Positions 18,084 through 27,640 of a DNA stretch of 37,347 nt are shown one piece after another. A model generated the notes under the pieces. It saw nothing but the letters and a program-made list of their open reading frames with translations. It ran no database searches and was not told where the DNA came from. Position 1 is the first letter of the stretch. Each line of letters starts with the position of its first letter. Where the stretch lies: NCBI RefSeq assembly GCF_001816125.1, contig NZ_MDZA01000311.1:1-37347 (forward strand), written 5' to 3'. Source of the stretch: Hymenobacter coccineus. GTDB lineage: Bacteria; Bacteroidota; Bacteroidia; Cytophagales; Hymenobacteraceae. Made by a program: the position numbers and the translations under genes.

Positions 18084-18908
18084 ATGATAAACACGAACTT
18101 AAAATTCTGGCGGCGCGAATTGGCCCTGACCCAGGCCCAGATTGCCGAGAAGCTGGGCATCAAACGCTCTTTGGTGGGGGCCTATGAGGAAGGCCGCGCC
18201 GAGCCGCGCATGGCCACCCTCGTGAACATGGCCCGCCTGTTCGGCATTTCGCTCGACCAATTGGTAACCACCGACTTTAGCAAGCGCAAAAACGCCAAAG
18301 CGGCCACCACCATGCGCCAGTTGGAGCCCGCTCCGGCCGGCGGCGACGACGACGACCCCGAGCCCAGCCCGGCCGGCGGCAAGCTCCGTATCCTGGCCCT
18401 GACCGTGGACAAGGACCAAAACGAAAACATCGAACTGGTGCCCCACAAGGCCGCCGCCGGCTACCTCAACGGCTACGCCGACCCCGAGTACCTGGGCGAG
18501 CTGCCCCGGTTCCGGCTGCCCATGCTGCCGTCCACGGGCAGCTACCGCGCCTTCGAGATTTCCGGCGATTCGATGCTGCCCCTCGTGAGCGGCACCGTGG
18601 TGGTGGGCCGCTACGTAGAGGAAATGGCCAACCTGAAGGACGGCACGCCCTGCGTAGTGGTGAGCCCGCGCGACGGCATCGTATTCAAGCGCGTGTTCCG
18701 CAAGGCGCGGCCCGCCGGGGCTCTGGCCCTGCACTCCGACAACCCCCGCTACCAGCCTTACGACCTGCCCGGGGCCGAGGCGCTCGAAATCTGGGAAGCC
18801 AAGTGCTACATCAGCAGCCATTTCCCCGCTGCCGAACTCTCGCTCGAGCGCCTGGCCAGCGTGGTGGCCGACCTGCAACAGCAGGTAACTGAGCTACGCA
18901 ACGCTTAG
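18084..18908 (+). CDS. XRE-family regulator with S24 (LexA/CI-like) peptidase domain
   Basis: This 274-residue repressor-type protein has a helix-turn-helix at residues 5-60 (WRRELALTQAQIAEKLGIKR, then GRAEPRMATLVNMARLFGIS). An acidic linker (GGDDDDPEPSPAGG) is followed by an S24 domain. The catalytic Ser163 is in FEISGDSMLP and Lys202 is in GIVFKRVF. An Ala-Gly bond in HKAAAGYLNGY (about 125-126) is placed like the self-cleavage site of LexA and CI. It may therefore respond to DNA damage by RecA-stimulated cleavage. That is known for the family and inferred here. A short C-terminal coiled coil (LASVVADLQQQVTELRNA) could aid dimerisation. Being next to recQ is suggestive but not proof of SOS linkage. 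Confidence 0.88.
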   Translation: MINTNLKFWRRELALTQAQIAEKLGIKRSLVGAYEEGRAEPRMATLVNMARLFGISLDQLVTTDFSKRKNAKAATTMRQLEPAPAGGDDDDPEPSPAGGKLRILALTVDKDQNENIELVPHKAAAGYLNGYADPEYLGELPRFRLPMLPSTGSYRAFEISGDSMLPLVSGTVVVGRYVEEMANLKDGTPCVVVSPRDGIVFKRVFRKARPAGALALHSDNPRYQPYDLPGAEALEIWEAKCYISSHFPAAELSLERLASVVADLQQQVTELRNA

Positions 18909-18928
18909 GGGCCCAGCACCGCTGGCGG

Positions 18929-18979
18929 CCCGCAAACGCAAAAAGCCCCGGCAGTGCCGGGGCTTTTTGCGTTTGCGGG
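18929..18979. terminator. Perfect 25-bp-arm terminator
   Basis: The two 25-base arms (18929-18953 and 18955-18979) are exact reverse complements around a single G. The stem has an A5/T5 step inside and a GCCCCGGCA core. It lies between the convergent XRE-S24 and DUF4142 genes and works in either direction. Confidence 0.85.
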
Positions 18980-19002
18980 CGTTTTGAAAGGACAGAAACC
19001 GC

Positions 19003-19602
19003 TTACTTCCGCTCGTTAGCCCGCTTATATAGCTCGGCGATGTGGGTGGAGTGCGCGCGCAGTTTGGGCAGGGTTTCGGCCGCGTAGGTGCGCAGTTCGG
19101 GGGTGCTGGCCTTTTCGGCCGCTTCCGCGCACCGCTTGATGGCGCGTTCGTGCAGCTCGCCCATTTCGCGGAGGTACTTCTTATCAAAGCCCAGGTACTT
19201 GCGGTCGTCCACGTCGTCGTAGATTTTCCGGTCGTCATGGCTCATCATTTTGGGCAGCGCCAAGCCTGAGCGGCCCACAACGGCTTGCAGTTGGCTTTGC
19301 AACTGGGTGTGGTCAGCGTCGGTTTGCTTGGCAAAATCCTTTATTTCCAAGGCCGTGACCTTCTGCACAGCCAGGGCGCTCAAGGCCGAAGCCAGCAGGT
19401 TGTCGCTGGTAGCGGCTGTGGCAAAGTCTGAGTCGTACTTCAGTTGCGCCTTGGTAAAGGAAGGGTTGACGATGCCCGCTTTGATGCGCTTTTTATTGAG
19501 CTTGTTGGCTTCCTTGACGGGCTTGTTTTGGGCCAGGGCGGGGGCCCCGGCCGAAGTGCCGAGCAAGGCCGCTAGGGCGAGTAGCTGCAAACGGTGGTGC
19601 AT
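19003..19602 (-). CDS. DUF4142 domain secreted protein
   Basis: This 199-residue protein starts at ATG 19602 with a clear signal peptide (MHHRLQLLALAALLGTSAGA, then PALAQ). The mature part is helical and carries the DUF4142 pattern: NPSFTKAQLKYDSDFATAAT, ALAVQKVTALEIKDFAKQT, DADHTQLQSQLQAVV and a later KYLREMGELHERAIKR with HSTHIAELYKRA. The family is a ferritin-like helical bundle common in envelopes, with no firm function. It is probably periplasmic. Convergent to the regulator gene, with the 25-bp-arm terminator between them. Confidence 0.82.
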   Translation of the reverse strand: MHHRLQLLALAALLGTSAGAPALAQNKPVKEANKLNKKRIKAGIVNPSFTKAQLKYDSDFATAATSDNLLASALSALAVQKVTALEIKDFAKQTDADHTQLQSQLQAVVGRSGLALPKMMSHDDRKIYDDVDDRKYLGFDKKYLREMGELHERAIKRCAEAAEKASTPELRTYAAETLPKLRAHSTHIAELYKRANERK

Positions 19603-19632
19603 GGGGTAGGGGAGGATGAGGGTGTAAAAAAG

Positions 19633-19673
19633 GCAACGCCCCGGGGCCCCTGCGTGGGGCCCCGGGGCGTTGC
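19633..19673 (-). terminator. Terminator after the outer-membrane barrel gene, built on GGGGCCCC
   Basis: The arms GCAACGCCCCGGGGCCCC and GGGGCCCCGGGGCGTTGC pair around TGCGT, and on the minus strand a TTTTTT run follows. It closes the barrel gene transcript. Each arm contains the GGGGCCCC palindrome that is frequent throughout this DNA. Confidence 0.8.
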
Positions 19674-19689
19674 TTCGGGGGAGTAATTA

Positions 19690-20358
19690 CTATTTGCTGC
19701 CGATCAGGTAGCCGATGGAGGCCTGGAACACCGAGTTGCGGGCGTTGCGCAGGTCCTGGTTCGAGCCGTTGTAGCCATCCTTGGCAAAGTCGGTGAAGGA
19801 ACCGTTGTAACGCACGTCGATTAGGAAGCCATTGGAGGCCTCGTAGCCCAGGCCGGCCGCGTAGCCGATTTCGTTGCGGCGCACGTTGTCCAGGTTCTGG
19901 TTGGCGGCTGAGCTGGTTACGGTGTTGCCGTTCAAGGTGTACTCAGATTTATCGCGCACGTTTAGCAAGTAGCTGTACTGGGGCCCCGCCTCGAAAAACA
20001 GGCCCGCCGCCCGCACTTTCAGCAGCACTGGCACGTCGATGTAATTATACGTGCGGTTGCCCGTGAACCGGTTGGTGTTGCCACCCACGGTGAACGTGTT
20101 ATCACCGTACTTGAAGCCTTTCTGCGAGAACAGCACTTCGGGCTGCAACGACAACAGCTTGTCGATCAGGCCCACGTTCAGCATGGCGCCGCCCACAAAG
20201 CCGAACTTGTTTTTGTAGTTATCTTGGTTGGTGAGGTCGCCCGATACGTTGGACAGGTTGGCGCCGGCTTTCAAGCCGAAACGGATGCCCTGAGCTTGGG
20301 CCGAGGAGGCGAGGCCGACGCTGGCGACAGCTGCCAGCGCGAGTGCTAATTTTTTCAT
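19690..20358 (-). CDS. Outer-membrane beta-barrel protein (PorT-like)
   Basis: This 222-residue protein starts at ATG 20358 with a signal peptide (MKKLALALAAVASVGLASSA, cleavage after QAQ). The mature protein has alternating amphipathic strands typical of small Bacteroidota barrels: RFGLKAGANLSNVSG, FVGGAMLNVGL, LSLQPEVLFSQKGFKY, YNYIDVPVLLKVRAAGLFFE and EIGYAAGLGYEASNGFLIDV. It ends ASIGYLIGSK, a usual barrel C-terminal strand. The PEVLFSQKG-N-YIDVPVLLK pattern fits the porin-family/PorT_2 group. The role is structural or transport in the outer membrane, and the ligand is unknown. A 177-base AT-rich leader precedes it. Confidence 0.85.
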   Translation of the reverse strand: MKKLALALAAVASVGLASSAQAQGIRFGLKAGANLSNVSGDLTNQDNYKNKFGFVGGAMLNVGLIDKLLSLQPEVLFSQKGFKYGDNTFTVGGNTNRFTGNRTYNYIDVPVLLKVRAAGLFFEAGPQYSYLLNVRDKSEYTLNGNTVTSSAANQNLDNVRRNEIGYAAGLGYEASNGFLIDVRYNGSFTDFAKDGYNGSNQDLRNARNSVFQASIGYLIGSK

Positions 20359-20535
20359 AAAACTGGGTTTGGGAAATAATAAGGGGATAAACTAGAGGAT
20401 ACCCTTCGGGCCGCTGTACGTAACCAAGGATGGCAACGGCTAAAAAGAATGTATTTTTTGATACAGATTTAATACAGAATAGACTTATTCTAAGCTGAAC
20501 GAAGGCCTCATTAACTTCGCGCCCAGCCGCCGCGT

Positions 20536-21294
20536 ATGCACCTCACCCGCCCACTCCCCAATCTGACTGCCATGCTCCAGCACCTGCCCGCCGCCGACCG
20601 CCACCACGCCGCCCCGGCCCCGTGGCTGAGCAGCTACTTTCTGTTCTCGTTTGCCGACTACCACAACCGCCACAACGTGCACTTTGGGCCCCTGCGGGTG
20701 TTCAACGACGACCACGTGGCCCCGCAGAACGGCTTTCCACAGCACCCGCACGCGGAAATGGAAATCGTGACGCTGGTACTCGACGGCGAAGTGACGCACG
20801 AGGACACGCTGGGCAACCGCACCACCATTACGACCGGCGAGGTGCAGCGCATGACCGCCGGCACCGGCGTGGCCCACTCCGAAATGAACCGCCAGGAAAA
20901 GTCCCTGCACCTCTACCAGCTGTGGTTTCTGCCGTCGCAACGCGGCCTGGCCCCCAGCTACGAGCAGAAAGAGCTGGACTTTCTTGACCGCCACAAAAAC
21001 GAACTAGTACCGCTCGTGACCGGCCAAAAAGTGCTCGAAGACGTGGTGTACATGAACTCGAACAGCACTGTGTACTGGGCCAACATGGAAGCGGGCAAGG
21101 AAATTGAGTTCCGGACCTTCCCCATCCGCCTGGTTTTCATCTACGTAAAGGAAGGCAGCCTTGTGGTGAATGGCGTAGCCCTGGGGCCCAACGACCAGGC
21201 CCGCCTAGGCGACGAAAACCTGGTGCGCATCATCGCCGAAAAAGAAGCTCAGTTTATCCTGATTGACCTGCCCGCCAGCGAAGCGAACTATTAG
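20536..21294 (+). CDS. Pirin family protein (cupin metalloprotein)
   Basis: This protein of about 252 residues is a bicupin. The N-terminal cupin carries the metal ligands His-x-His (HPHAEMEIVTLVLDGEVTHE) and the later AGTGVAHSEMNRQEKSLHLYQLWFLP, which match pirin and quercetinase-type proteins. Pirins bind Fe(II) and some oxidise quercetin or act as redox sensors, and the substrate here is open. Start is ATG 20536, or ATG 20572 (MLQHLPAADRHHA), which is nearer the usual pirin N-terminus. The TAG stop lies inside the left arm of a large palindrome that follows. Confidence 0.88.
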   Translation: MHLTRPLPNLTAMLQHLPAADRHHAAPAPWLSSYFLFSFADYHNRHNVHFGPLRVFNDDHVAPQNGFPQHPHAEMEIVTLVLDGEVTHEDTLGNRTTITTGEVQRMTAGTGVAHSEMNRQEKSLHLYQLWFLPSQRGLAPSYEQKELDFLDRHKNELVPLVTGQKVLEDVVYMNSNSTVYWANMEAGKEIEFRTFPIRLVFIYVKEGSLVVNGVALGPNDQARLGDENLVRIIAEKEAQFILIDLPASEANY

Positions 21295-21435
21295 AGCGGT
21301 TTCGGGGCTGGTGTACGTAGCGATTTGTACAACCAACCTGTGCTTGGTCTCGCGTGTGGGGCCCCAGGGCAAGACCAAGCACAGCTTGGTAGTACGGGTG
21401 AGCACCACCCGTACACCAGCCCCAAAATTGCTCTA
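21292..21435. repeat. Nested palindromic element (MITE/REP-like)
   Basis: The outer arms of 26 bases (21292-21317 and 21410-21435) match after reverse complement at 23 positions, sharing GGGGCTGGTGTACG. Inner arms CTGTGCTTGGTCT (21338-21350) and AGACCAAGCACAG (21372-21384) are perfect. GGGGCCCC (21358-21365) sits close to the centre. No ORF or transposase motif is inside. The TA at each outer end could be a target duplication. Its size and symmetry suit a miniature transposable element or a folded RNA. I cannot test copy number within this window. Confidence 0.6.
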
Positions 21436-21540
21436 ATTATTACTTAACCAACGGCTACCAATCCGCTGCTTCCTGGCCACGATGCCGCGCGCCTATAGCG
21501 GGCGGCGCCGTAGCAAACAGGCCATAGTAAGCAAGGGACC

Positions 21541-22503
21541 CTACGTCGTCGCTTGGTGGCAATCTTCGTACGGCTTCCCGCTGCCGCAGGGGCACGGCGA
21601 GCGGGGGCCGAACTCGCTGGGGTCCCGGCGGGCGCCGGGGCTTTGGTTGAAAAGCTCAGTGAGCAGGGCGTACAGCTCAGGATGATGGGCTTGCAACTGG
21701 TCGGGCTTTTCGAAGAAGTACTCCGTGACGACGGCGAAAAACTCGGCTTCGTTGGTGCCTGCGTAGGGTCTAATGTCCGATTCGCCGGCCCGCAGGGCTT
21801 CCATTTCGCGGTGCACTGTGGCTGCCCAGGGCCCCAGCAGGTGCGGGGGCAACTCCACTTGGGGCACGCCGTCAATTACGCCATCGGCCTCGTCTAGCAA
21901 GTGCGCAAACTCGTGGATGCCCACGTTCTGGCGGTCCTCCGGGTCAGCAAAGCCTTGGAGCAAAGAGGCTTTCGACAAGCGCATGTAATGCTGGTTCTGG
22001 AAGCGCTGCACCGAGCCCAGCAGTGTGCCTTGCAGCGGCTGCATTTCTTGGGCGGAGTCGGGGCCCAGCACCCAGGCATCGGGCACCACCAGCACCTCCC
22101 CGAGGTGAGCATACGCCCATTCGGGAAACCCAAACGTGGGAATGACGGCGGCGGCGGCCACTAGCAGGCGCGTCAGTTCGTCCACCTCGGTTTGCACGCC
22201 GGTGATGCGCGCATCGGCCAGAAACAGCTGTACGCGCTGCTCAAACCGGCTCTTTTCGGCAGCGCCCAAGACCCGGTAAAAGGCTACGTGCCCGGCCAGC
22301 AAGCCCCTCCACGCGGCTGGGAAGCCCGCGGCTAGTGCGGCGGTGCGGCGGCGGCCGGCGGCTGTGGCGTAGCGGTAGAACCCGAAGACCACGGCGGCCA
22401 GTACGGCCAAGCTCAAAAAGTACGGCATCCACCAATCAACGCAGCCGGGCGGGTTGGGTTGCCCGATTGCGCTGGCTATCACAATCGTTTGGTATTTGGT
22501 CAT
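21541..22503 (-). CDS. MtfA-like M90 zinc metallopeptidase with C-terminal SEC-C motif
   Basis: This protein of about 320 residues has one N-terminal membrane helix (YFLSLAVLAAVVFGFYRY) and an MtfA-type peptidase domain. The zinc motif is HEFAH (197-201) within NVGIHEFAHLLDEADG. The downstream third-ligand region is NEAEFFAVVTEYFFEKP (251-267). The last 20 residues form a SEC-C zinc finger: Cys304, Cys306, Cys315 and His316 in CPCGSGKPYEDCH. MtfA of E. coli regulates glucose PTS through Mlc. The SEC-C tail normally mediates protein or ribosome contact, as in SecA. The start may be ATG 22503 or ATG 22428. The latter still precedes the membrane helix. Confidence 0.85.
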   Translation of the reverse strand: MTKYQTIVIASAIGQPNPPGCVDWWMPYFLSLAVLAAVVFGFYRYATAAGRRRTAALAAGFPAAWRGLLAGHVAFYRVLGAAEKSRFEQRVQLFLADARITGVQTEVDELTRLLVAAAAVIPTFGFPEWAYAHLGEVLVVPDAWVLGPDSAQEMQPLQGTLLGSVQRFQNQHYMRLSKASLLQGFADPEDRQNVGIHEFAHLLDEADGVIDGVPQVELPPHLLGPWAATVHREMEALRAGESDIRPYAGTNEAEFFAVVTEYFFEKPDQLQAHHPELYALLTELFNQSPGARRDPSEFGPRSPCPCGSGKPYEDCHQATT

Positions 22504-22725
22504 CTTTCGGGTATTTATTGCCTAAATGTCGTAATCCGCAAAGAAAGTGTTATAATTCTATCATAAAAATCACAATTTAATGTTTGCTACAAACGACTTA
22601 AATCATCACACTAACAGGTCGAAAAAGCAAGCATTTTAACTAGTAAAATACTGATAGTAAAGTAGATAAATAAGATCTAATATGAGGCAGTTATAATTAT
22701 GAGAATATGAAATGCTACAATAGTA

Positions 22726-22757
22726 TTAACGCAATCGTATGCAGGGAAATACTTTTG
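22726..22757 (+). promoter_or_regulatory. Promoter of the susC-susD operon
   Basis: TACTTTTG (22750-22757) exactly fits the Bacteroidota -7 consensus TAnnTTTG, with a weaker TTA at 22726-22728 in the place of the -33 TTG. The region from 22504 to 22788 is AT-rich, has no gene, and leads into susC with ATG 22789. Confidence 0.5.
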
Positions 22758-22788
22758 TTGTTATCATTTCACTAATTCAAACGAGCAT

Positions 22789-25700
22789 ATGAAATCCGTT
22801 TTACTTGCGGTATTCGTGGTGTTTGCGCTATTGCTTCAGCCATTCGGTGCAGCAGCCCAAACACAAACGATTCAAGGGATAGTTAAAGACGGCAAGGGCG
22901 AGGCCCTGCCGGGCGTCACGATTCTCGTAAAAGGCACCACCAACGGCGCCAGCACAGGAGTAGACGGCCGCTTTACGCTGCAGGCCCCCGCCAACAGCGT
23001 GCTGGTCATCAGCTCGGTTGGCTTTACGCGCCAGGAAATACCCGTGGCGGGCACCAACGGCAACGTAAATGTGACGCTGGCCGACAACGCCCAGGCCCTA
23101 AACGACGTCGTAGTTATCGGCTACGGCACGGCCCGCAAGAGCGACCTCACCGGCTCGGTGGCTTCCGTAAGCAGCGCGCAGCTAACGCAGGTGGCTACCT
23201 CCGACCCCGTGCAGGCCCTGCAAGGCCGCGTGGCAGGCGTGGACGTGACGTCCAACAGCGGCCAGCCCGGTTCAGGCACTCGCATCCGGGTGCGCGGCGT
23301 GGGCACTATCAACAACGCCGACCCCCTGTACGTGGTGGACGGCGTGCAGACCGGTGACATCAGCTTCCTGCTGCCCACCGACATTGAGTCGACGGAAATT
23401 CTGAAGGATGCCTCGGCTACGGCCATTTACGGCTCGCGTGGCGCCAACGGTGTGGTGCTCATCACCACCAAGCACGGCAAGGCCGGCAAAACACAGTTCA
23501 ACCTGTTTGGCTACACGGGCTTCCAGCAAATCCGCAAAAAGCTGGACCTGACCAACGCCCAGCAGTACGCCACGCTGGTAACGGAGGCCTACGCCAACGG
23601 CGGCGGGACGGTGCCCACCGACTACTCGGCGCTGCTGAACAGCGCGTTGCAAGGCAGCGAGCCCGGCTTTAACTACCAGGATTTTGTGACCCAAAAGGGC
23701 CTGATCACCAACTACTCGCTGTCGGCCTCGGGCGGCACCGAGCAGAACCGCTACCTCATCAGCGGCAACTACTTCCAGCAGGACGGCATCATCCAGGCCA
23801 CGGGCCTGAAAAAGTACGTCATCCGGGTGAACGACGACGCCAAGCTGACCGAGCGGGTGAAAGTGGGCGTTTCGGCCACGTTCGCCAACGCCAACCAGAC
23901 GGGTGCCGGCGACGGCCAGGGCGGGGCTTTCTACAGCACGGTACTCCAGAACGCCATCCAGGCCAACCCCATCTCGTCGCCCTACAACGCCGATGGGACC
24001 TTCTCCTACAACAACATCACGAGCTTCACGCCCAACCTGGGCCGCTACCTCCAGGAGCAGGAATTCAACAAAACGTACACCACCAACCTGTTCACCAACG
24101 GCTACCTCGACGTGTCGCTGGCCAAGGACCTGACGTTCCGCTCCACGTTCGGCATCAACTACAACAACTACCACCCCAAGGTGTACCAGCCCAAGTACTA
24201 CCTGGGCCCCAACGACCAACGCTCGCAGAGTGCTCTGGTGGAAACCCGTGGCGACAACATCTCGTGGGTGTGGTCGAACTACGTGAACTACAACAAGGAC
24301 CTGGGCAACAACAGCTCGTTCTCGGCCACGCTGGGCCAGGAAGCCCAGCGGGCCTATGGCAACAGCATCTCCATCACGGGCTACGATGTGCCCGCCGATG
24401 TGTCGTTGCAGTACATCTCGGCTTCCCGGGCTGCTAACTCTACGGTGCGCAGCGGCCAGTACGCAGCGGCTTGCTCTCGTACTTCGGCCGGGCCAACTAT
24501 AACTTCCGCGACCGGTACCTGGTAACCGCTACCCTGCGCTTCGACCAGACGTCGCGCTTCCTGGGCTCGCAGCGCACGGGCACCTTCCCCTCGGTGGGCG
24601 TGGCCTGGAACTTGTCGAACGAGGAGTTCATGAAGGGCATTACCGCGGTTTCGGCGCTGAAACTGCGCGGTAGTTACGGCGCCGTGGGCAACCAGAACGC
24701 GGCCCCCAACTACGGGTACGCCTCGGTGGCCACCAACAACCAGAACTACGTGTTTGGGCCCGACAAAGCCAAGAACCCCGGCCTGGCCATTGCCACGCTG
24801 AACAACCCCGACCTGCGCTGGGAGACGGCCGTTACCACCGACTTCGGCATCGATGCGGCGTTCCTTGACAACAAGCTGACCTTCACCGGCGACTACTTCG
24901 AGCGCAAAACCGAGCACATGATTGCCTTGCTGCCGGTGCCCAACTTTGTGGGCCAGGCCCCCGCCAGCGCCAACGTGGCCTCGCTGCGCAACCGCGGCGT
25001 AGAGCTGGCTTTGAACTACCGGAACGAAATCGGTAAGCTCCAGTACAACGCCGGGATCAACTTCACGAAGGTGAACAACCTAATTACCGACCTGGGCGGG
25101 GCCAACCCCATTGCCAGCGGCAACGTGCTCTCGCAAATCGGCAACACCACCCGCACCGACGTGGGCCACGAAATTGCCTACTTCTACGGCCTGCAAGCCG
25201 ACGGCATTTTTCAAACGCAGGCCGATGCCGGCAGCTCCTTGCAGCCCGGCGCCGTCGCTGGCGACGTGCGGTACCGCGACATCAACGGCGACGGTAAGAT
25301 TGACGCCAACGACAACACCTACCTGGGCAGCGCCACGCCCCGTTTCAGCTACGGCGCCTCGCTGAACCTGAACTACGCCAACTTCGACTTTAAGATCCTG
25401 CTCTACGGCGTACAGGGTGCCGAGGCCATCAACGCCGCCGCCTTCAACTTGTCGAAGTCGAGCAACTTCGCTGGCCTGTGGAACAATTTCTACGCCGACC
25501 GCATGGACCGCTGGACGCCCACCAACACTGGCTCCAACCAGCCCCGTGTGACGTCGAACGACACCAACAACGGCGGCGGCTACAACGACAAGTTCAGCAG
25601 CCGTTACGTGGAAGACGCCAGCTACCTGCGCGCCCGCAACATGGAGCTGGGCTACTCGCTGCCCAAGGCCCTCATCACCAAGTACCAGATCAACGGCTTC

Positions 25701-25868
25701 CGGGTATTTGCTTCGGTGGATAACGTGTTCACCATCACCAAGTACCGCGGCCTCGACCCCGAGATTTCGGCCTCTGGCTACTACAACAACCCCCTGGCCT
25801 ACGGCGTGGACTTCGGCAACTACCCCCAGCCCCGCACCTACCGCCTGGGCCTCAACGTGCAGTTCTAA
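22789..25868 (+). CDS. TonB-dependent receptor, SusC/RagA family, frameshifted mid-gene
   Basis: This is the outer-membrane transporter of a SusCD pair, about 1026 residues if repaired. It has a signal peptide (MKSVLLAVFVVFALLLQPFG), a carboxypeptidase-regulatory-like domain (IVKDGKGEALPGVTILVKG), then the SusC TonB-box and plug start (LNDVVVIGYGTARKSDLTGS) and the RagA signature (DPLYVVDGV). The barrel ends YRLGLNVQF. The first frame stops at 24525. The second, starting in sequence LLSYFGRANYNFRDRYL, runs to 25868. They join between 24440 and 24475, where two copies of CGCAGCGGC lie 14 bases apart (24448 and 24462), and one missing base explains the shift. TonB energises uptake of an unknown oligosaccharide or peptide. 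No glycoside hydrolase lies in the window. Confidence 0.9.
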
Positions 25869-25895
25869 CCCAACGATATTATCTAACCGCGCAAT

Positions 25896-27557
25896 ATGAA
25901 AACCTCCAACGCAGTTCGTTTGCTAGCCTTTACGGCGCTGGTAACGCTTTCGCAAGGATGCCAGAAGTTCCTTGACAAAGAGCCCCTCGGGGCCACCACC
26001 CAGAGCAACCTGTTCAACGACCCCGTGAACGCCGTGCAGGCCGTGAACGCCATCTACGACGTGGCCTCCTGGGACCAGGGCCCCAAGTTTGGGGTGAGCG
26101 ACTACGTGGGGCAGACCTACGAGTGGATGTTTGGAGACGTGATGAGTGACGACGCGGAGAAGGGCAGCACGCCCAGCGACTTCTCGGCCCTCATCGACCT
26201 GAAAAACTGGACCGTGAACCCGTCTAACGTGCCATCTACCACGCTGTGGGTGCACAGCTTCACGGGCGTTGCCCGGGCCAATACGGTGATTAACAACATC
26301 GACGATGGCACCATCGACGCCGCGCTGAAGTCGCGCCTGAAAGGGGAGGCCCTGTTCCTGCGGGCGTACTTCTACTTCAACCTCGTGAAGACGTTCGGCG
26401 GCATGCCGCTGTTTGAGAAAGCGGTGTTGCCCACCGAAGTCGCCAGCGTGACGCGCAGCAGCATTGCCGAAACCTACGCCTTTATCGAGAAAGACCTGAA
26501 AGACGCCGTGGCTTTGCTGCCCGAAAAAACCGGCTACGCCAGCGCCGACCTCGGACGCGCCACCAAGGGCGCCGCCAACGGCTACCTGGCCCGTGCCATC
26601 ATGTACCAGCTCGGCACCGACAATACCAACAAGCACACCTGGCAGGAAGTGTACGACCTGACCAGCACCGTCATCACCTCGGGCAAGTACAGCCTGCTGG
26701 CCAACTACGCCGCCATTCACCAAACAATTGGCGAGAACAGCAGCGAGTCGGTGTTCGAGATTCAGTTTGCTACCTCGAACGATACCTACGGCCCCATCAT
26801 GACGGGCACGACCAATAACGTGTTCCAGAACAACCGCGTGGCCACCAAGGTATCCAGTGACCCGGCCAGCGCCAACGTACCGGGCACCGGCTGGGGCTAC
26901 GGTTTCAACAACCCCACCCAGAACCTGGTTAACGAATTTGAGGCCAACGACCCACGCCTAGAGGCCACCGTGTACAAGAACAATGACATTGTGCTCGGCC
27001 TGCGCGAAACCATCGATTTGTCGCAGAATGCCACGGGCTACCTGAGCCGGAAAGTGGCCGTCCTGGTGCCCGCTGCCAACCAAGCAGGGCCCCAGAACAT
27101 CCGCAAGATGCGCTACGCCGACATCTTGCTGATGAAGGCCGAAGCCGCCGCCCAAACCAGCAAGAACGCTGAGGCTGTGGCCCTGGTGAACCAGGTACGG
27201 GCCCGGGCGCGCACCTCTACCCGCCCGCCCGGCGCTACCACCGTAGGCACGGCCGACAACTACGCGCCCACCAACGCGCCCGCCGGCACCCTGCCCGACA
27301 TCAGCGCCGGCCTTGCGGGCCAGCCTCTGCTGAACGCCATTTGGCACGAGCGCCGCGTGGAGCTAGCCGAGGAGTCGCTGCGCTTCTGGGACTTGATCCG
27401 CACGGGCCGCTACTTCGGGGTGCTGCCCAGCGCAGTGGCCGCCCGGGCCATGTCGCACAGCATCACCACCGGCGTAGTGAACCCCATTCCGCTGTTGCCC
27501 ATCGACCTGAACGATGCCCAAGTGTGGAAGCTGCCCCAGAACCCTGGCTACAACTAA
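25896..27557 (+). CDS. RagB/SusD family nutrient-binding lipoprotein
   Basis: This 553-residue surface lipoprotein is the lid and binding partner of the preceding SusC. The signal and lipobox region is LAFTALVTLSQGCQKFLDKE, with the acylated Cys22. Typical SusD elements are FLDKEPLGATTQSNLFND, the helical FLRAYFYFNLVKTFGGMPL, the TPR-like KGAANGYLARAIMYQLG, and the C-terminal VNQVRARA, ERRVELAEESLRFWDLIRTG and LPIDLNDAQVW. It begins 27 bases after susC and is surely in the same operon. A strong terminator follows, so the locus is a bare SusCD pair. Confidence 0.94.
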   Translation: MKTSNAVRLLAFTALVTLSQGCQKFLDKEPLGATTQSNLFNDPVNAVQAVNAIYDVASWDQGPKFGVSDYVGQTYEWMFGDVMSDDAEKGSTPSDFSALIDLKNWTVNPSNVPSTTLWVHSFTGVARANTVINNIDDGTIDAALKSRLKGEALFLRAYFYFNLVKTFGGMPLFEKAVLPTEVASVTRSSIAETYAFIEKDLKDAVALLPEKTGYASADLGRATKGAANGYLARAIMYQLGTDNTNKHTWQEVYDLTSTVITSGKYSLLANYAAIHQTIGENSSESVFEIQFATSNDTYGPIMTGTTNNVFQNNRVATKVSSDPASANVPGTGWGYGFNNPTQNLVNEFEANDPRLEATVYKNNDIVLGLRETIDLSQNATGYLSRKVAVLVPAANQAGPQNIRKMRYADILLMKAEAAAQTSKNAEAVALVNQVRARARTSTRPPGATTVGTADNYAPTNAPAGTLPDISAGLAGQPLLNAIWHERRVELAEESLRFWDLIRTGRYFGVLPSAVAARAMSHSITTGVVNPIPLLPIDLNDAQVWKLPQNPGYN

Positions 27558-27577
27558 GCCTGCTTAGTTATGCAACG

Positions 27578-27622
27578 AAAAGGCGGCCCGCTACTCAACC
27601 GAGTGGCGGGCCGCCTTTTTTT
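27578..27622. terminator. Terminator after susD
   Basis: AAGGCGGCCCGCTACT and AGTGGCGGGCCGCCTT pair around a short loop with one G-T type mismatch, and a T7 run follows at 27616-27622. On the minus strand an A/T tract also follows, so it may serve the convergent LMW phosphatase gene too. Confidence 0.85.
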
Positions 27623-27640
27623 ATGGAGCATCAGCCGAAA

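Noticed and set aside
17791..18187. Short frames between recQ and the XRE regulator
   Set aside because: They cross a terminator hairpin and the putative operator and show no protein-like composition.
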